Assembly (NCBI GenBank): GCA_946055715.1
Contig: CAMGGT010000039.1
Span: forward strand, 1-7,322
Length of the DNA: 7,322 bases
Direction of reading: 5' to 3'
Origin: an uncultured Clostridia bacterium
Lineage (GTDB): Bacteria > Bacillota > Clostridia > Oscillospirales > CAG-272
The notes under the pieces were generated by a model that did no database searches, was not told the origin of the DNA, and was given only the letters and a program-made list of their open reading frames with translations. Of the stretch, positions 5,750-7,322 are shown piece after piece. Both the position numbers and the translations under genes were made by a program. Each line of letters opens with the position of its first letter. Within the stretch, counting starts at the first letter, position 1.

Positions 5750-6188
5750 AACCGACCGCAAAATGGCTTGCATCCGCGAAAAGGGACTCTACCTTTCCAC
5801 CCCCACCGGGCGCAGTATGCGCCCTCTTTTCAAAGGGAAGGACGAAACGGTGGTCATCTCGCCGATCGGCACACCCAAGCGCGGTGATGTGCTGTTATAT
5901 GAAGGCGGGCAGGGAAAGCAGGTCCTGCACCGCGTCATCCGCGTCACCCCCGAGGGGTACCTGATGCGGGGAGACAACTGCCTGGGCACCGAACCGCCCC
6001 TGACCCCCGACCGCATCATCGGCCGCATGACGGCCTTCTGGCGCGGCAAACGCTATACCGACTGCGAGACCAGCCGCCCCTACCGCCTGTATGCCCGGCT
6101 GTGGCCGGCCACCTACCCCCTGCGCGCCCCCTTTCTGTGGGTGCGTGCCCGTCTTGCCGCCCTGCTGCGCAGACGCAAAAAGGGATGA
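5739..6188 (+). CDS. S24/S26 signal-peptidase-like protein, Ser/His type
   Basis: A 149-residue protein with the fold signature of signal peptidase I and LexA-like peptidases. It shows GRSMRPLF (24-31, nucleophile S26), KRGDVLLY (47-54), LHRVIRV (63-69, with H64 where SipW/Sec11-type enzymes carry the catalytic His instead of Lys), and MRGDNC (76-81, D79 supporting). There is no N-terminal membrane anchor. A C-terminal stretch rich in Arg, Leu, Trp and Tyr (115-149) ends in RRRKKG and could attach to the inner membrane face. The start at 5739 overlaps the pqqD-like stop. An in-frame ATG at 5763 lacks a ribosome site, and a longer frame from 5664 would overlap most of the preceding gene. In this context it may cleave the cassette peptide. 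It could also be a degenerate non-catalytic member, though the key residues are present. Confidence 0.85.
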   Translation: MNPETDRKMACIREKGLYLSTPTGRSMRPLFKGKDETVVISPIGTPKRGDVLLYEGGQGKQVLHRVIRVTPEGYLMRGDNCLGTEPPLTPDRIIGRMTAFWRGKRYTDCETSRPYRLYARLWPATYPLRAPFLWVRARLAALLRRRKKG

Positions 6189-6263
6189 TCGCACAGCAAC
6201 TGTATAAAAGCTGTATGCAAAAACGGCGCGGGCATTTCCCTGCCCGGTGCCAATAGAATCAAC

Positions 6264-6295
6264 GCGCGGCACCGCCGCGCAAAAGGAGCCGCTCC
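6264..6295 (+). promoter_or_regulatory. GC hairpin abutting a ribosome binding site
   Basis: GCGCGGC (6264-6270) and GCCGCGC (6274-6280) form a 7-bp all-GC stem with a 3-base loop. The next bases are AAAAGGAG, the ribosome site of the gene at 6296. That site can itself pair weakly, GGAG 6285-6288 with CTCC 6292-6295. The arrangement could tune translation or protect a processed mRNA end. There is no T-tract and no good -35/-10 pair in the 107-base gap, so the gene is probably part of the upstream transcript. Confidence 0.4.
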
Positions 6296-7132
6296 ATGAC
6301 CTCCTCTTCCCGCTCCCGCTCTGCTGTCAAACCGCTCCGCTTCCTGGCCGGACTGGCCGCAGGGGTGCTGTTTGTGTGTTTGTTTTATCCCGCCGCCTAC
6401 CTGCTTGCCTGCCTGCTGGCCCGGGCCGGACTGCCCGACAGATGGCCGCAGATCGTCCTCTGCGCGCTGTGCGTGTTGGTGCTGCCGCTGTTCTTTTGGT
6501 TGCGTAGCCAGACAGACCGTCTGCTCGCCTGCGGGCAGATCGCCTTTCCCGCCGGGGCTTTTCTGGCGGCAGACCTGATGATGCTGGCCATCCCCGCCTT
6601 TGACCTGCTGAATGCCGCCCGCCTTCTTGAATATGCCGACAACAGTCAGCCGCTTGCCCGGCAGTTTGCCTACAACTCGATCGTGCTGATCTTCGGGCTG
6701 GTGCTGTTGGTCCTCTGCTGGCTGATCTCGGTGCTGTGGAAGCTTCTGCTGCGCTTTCGCGCCATGACGGAAGCCCTGGAACGCGAAGAAGCACGCGAAA
6801 AGGCCGCGGCCGCGGTTGCCGCCGCCCCGCGCCAAGCCCCCGCCGCACCCGGCAAACCGAGCGCGAACACCGAAATGCCGCATACATCCGACCAAGCAAA
6901 TAATGAGACCGAAGCACCGCATATGCCCGATGTGCCGCCTGCGGATGTTGCACACGCCCCGACACCGCACACACCCGAACAACCGCCTGCGGCTTCTGCC
7001 GCCTCTCATGTGTCTGACCAACAAAGTTCGGATACCGAGGCAAGGCATACACCCGATCAAGCAAATGCAGGGCAAGAAATGCCACATGCACCCGACCAAA
7101 CAGAGGCGAATACCGACGCATCCGCCCGATAA
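6296..7132 (+). CDS. Four-helix membrane protein with histidine-bearing 13-residue repeats
   Basis: A 278-residue protein I do not recognise. Four hydrophobic helices lie at about 16-43, 53-69, 82-103 and 126-149. Basic residues at the N-terminus, in the short loop at 70-75 and at 149-155 place both ends inside the cell. A charged helix, ALEREEAREKAAAAV (160-174), then leads into an Ala/Pro linker (175-190). A tail of six degenerate 13-residue units follows (about 193-278), each with one His in a [P/S/R]H-x-[P/S]-[D/E]-[Q/V] core: H196, H209, H225, H238, H251 and H264. The start has AAAAGGAG at 6281-6288. The gene lies 107 bases after the peptidase gene and before the unit's terminator, so it is probably expressed with the cassette. 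The membrane part could anchor or export cassette products. The repeats might bind metal or a partner, but no function can be assigned. Confidence 0.8.
   Translation: MTSSSRSRSAVKPLRFLAGLAAGVLFVCLFYPAAYLLACLLARAGLPDRWPQIVLCALCVLVLPLFFWLRSQTDRLLACGQIAFPAGAFLAADLMMLAIPAFDLLNAARLLEYADNSQPLARQFAYNSIVLIFGLVLLVLCWLISVLWKLLLRFRAMTEALEREEAREKAAAAVAAAPRQAPAAPGKPSANTEMPHTSDQANNETEAPHMPDVPPADVAHAPTPHTPEQPPAASAASHVSDQQSSDTEARHTPDQANAGQEMPHAPDQTEANTDASAR
6872..7129 (+). repeat. Degenerate 39-bp tandem repeat in coding sequence
   Basis: About six units of 39 bases encode the 13-residue repeats of the preceding gene. Recognisable cores include CATACATCCGACCAAGCAAA, CATACACCCGATCAAGCAAA and CATGCACCCGACCAAACAGA. 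The third unit is preceded by a 9-base (3-codon) insertion, giving a 16-residue step between H209 and H225. Base use turns CA-rich here compared with the GC-rich membrane part, as expected for repeat expansion. Confidence 0.7.
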
Positions 7133-7165
7133 AAAGCACGCGGGCAAACCGAAGAAAATACGAAT

Positions 7166-7177
7166 GGGGCTGTCGCA
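7166..7177 (+). repeat. Orphan copy of a terminator 5' arm
   Basis: GGGGCTGTCGCA at 7166-7177 matches the 5' arm of the hisS terminator (69-78 is GGGCTGTCGC) and lies just before the full terminator at 7198-7239. It can pair imperfectly with that terminator's 3' arm (7224-7235, one mismatch), in competition with the true 5' arm. Confidence 0.5.
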
Positions 7178-7197
7178 TCAAAGCAAGGCAAAAAAGT

Positions 7198-7239
7198 GGG
7201 CTGTTGCAAATGCTTTTTCGCATTTGCAACAGCCCTTTT
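7198..7239. terminator. Strong bidirectional Rho-independent terminator
   Basis: A perfect 16-bp stem, 7198-7213 with 7220-7235 (GGGCTGTTGCAAATGC / GCATTTGCAACAGCCC), and a 6-base loop. TTTT follows on the plus strand. On the minus strand the stem is followed by AC and then six T. It ends the cassette 66 bases after the last stop codon and would also stop transcription entering from the right. Confidence 0.92.
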
Positions 7240-7256
7240 ACCGTATACCATGAGTG

Positions 7257-7322
7257 CCTTCCCCGCTGGGGAAGGGGGACCGCGAAGCGGTGGATGAGGA
7301 GAACGATCTTTTGCCTCCCTCC
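7257..7322. repeat. Dispersed extragenic hairpin repeat, truncated by window end
   Basis: Two adjacent perfect hairpins: CCTTCCCC (7257-7264) with GGGGAAGG (7268-7275), loop GCT; and ACCGC (7279-7283) with GCGGT (7287-7291), loop GAA. They are followed by GGATGAGGAG and, near the window end, TGCCTCCCTCC, which can pair back to GAGG. I recall closely similar CCTTCCCC...GGGGAAGG...GCGG...GGATGAGG elements as frequent intergenic repeats in Oscillospiraceae-type genomes. No transposase is present, so it would be a non-autonomous (MITE- or REP-like) element. Its right end lies outside the window. Confidence 0.65.

Noticed and set aside
6189..6263. Internal promoter before the repeat-tailed membrane gene (TATAAA at 6202-6207)
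   Set aside because: No -35 box at a suitable distance and no extended -10 TG in the right register.
6113..7229. Long minus-strand open frames (344 and 300 codons) and an overlapping plus-strand frame at 6816-7253
   Set aside because: They mirror the 39-bp repeat region and membrane gene in other frames. They have no ribosome site and cross the terminator region.

Overview
The window looks like chromosomal DNA of a GC-rich member of the class Clostridia, most likely an Oscillospiraceae/Ruminococcaceae-type gut bacterium. This is inferred from a cysteine-rich histidyl-tRNA synthetase, Mini-RNase III, GC-rich codon use combined with AT-rich sigma-A promoters, Shine-Dalgarno sites of the AAAGGAA type, and a dispersed hairpin repeat at the right edge. 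No phage, plasmid, transposase, tRNA, rRNA or CRISPR sequence is visible.

Left half (about 1-3660), minus strand: a housekeeping block read right to left. guaB (IMP dehydrogenase, GTP synthesis) has its own good promoter. mrnC (Mini-RNase III, 23S rRNA maturation) follows, and then hisS (histidyl-tRNA synthetase), which ends at a hairpin terminator at 64-107. The IMP dehydrogenase is of the unusual lineage best known from the protozoan Tritrichomonas foetus.

Middle (3559-4441): a divergent intergenic region rich in inverted repeats, then a plus-strand gene for a small helical, ferritin-like or DUF2383-like protein. After it comes a strong hairpin whose 3' arm runs straight into a near-consensus promoter.

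Right half (4413-7239), plus strand: one apparent transcription unit of five genes. They encode a 65-residue single-pass membrane peptide with an acidic Ser/Thr/Pro tail, an HPr-kinase/PEPCK-like P-loop kinase, a PqqD-like protein (RiPP recognition element fold), an S24/S26 signal-peptidase-like protein with a Ser/His pair, and a four-helix membrane protein with a tail of 13-residue histidine-bearing repeats. The first four genes are tightly packed or overlapping. A kinase, a peptide-recognition module and a peptidase beside a small peptide gene have the logic of a peptide-modification (RiPP-like) cassette, but there is no radical SAM enzyme, cyclase or transporter in view. This is the part of the window most likely to be an undescribed system. 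The unit ends at a strong bidirectional terminator, followed by a truncated dispersed repeat at the window edge.
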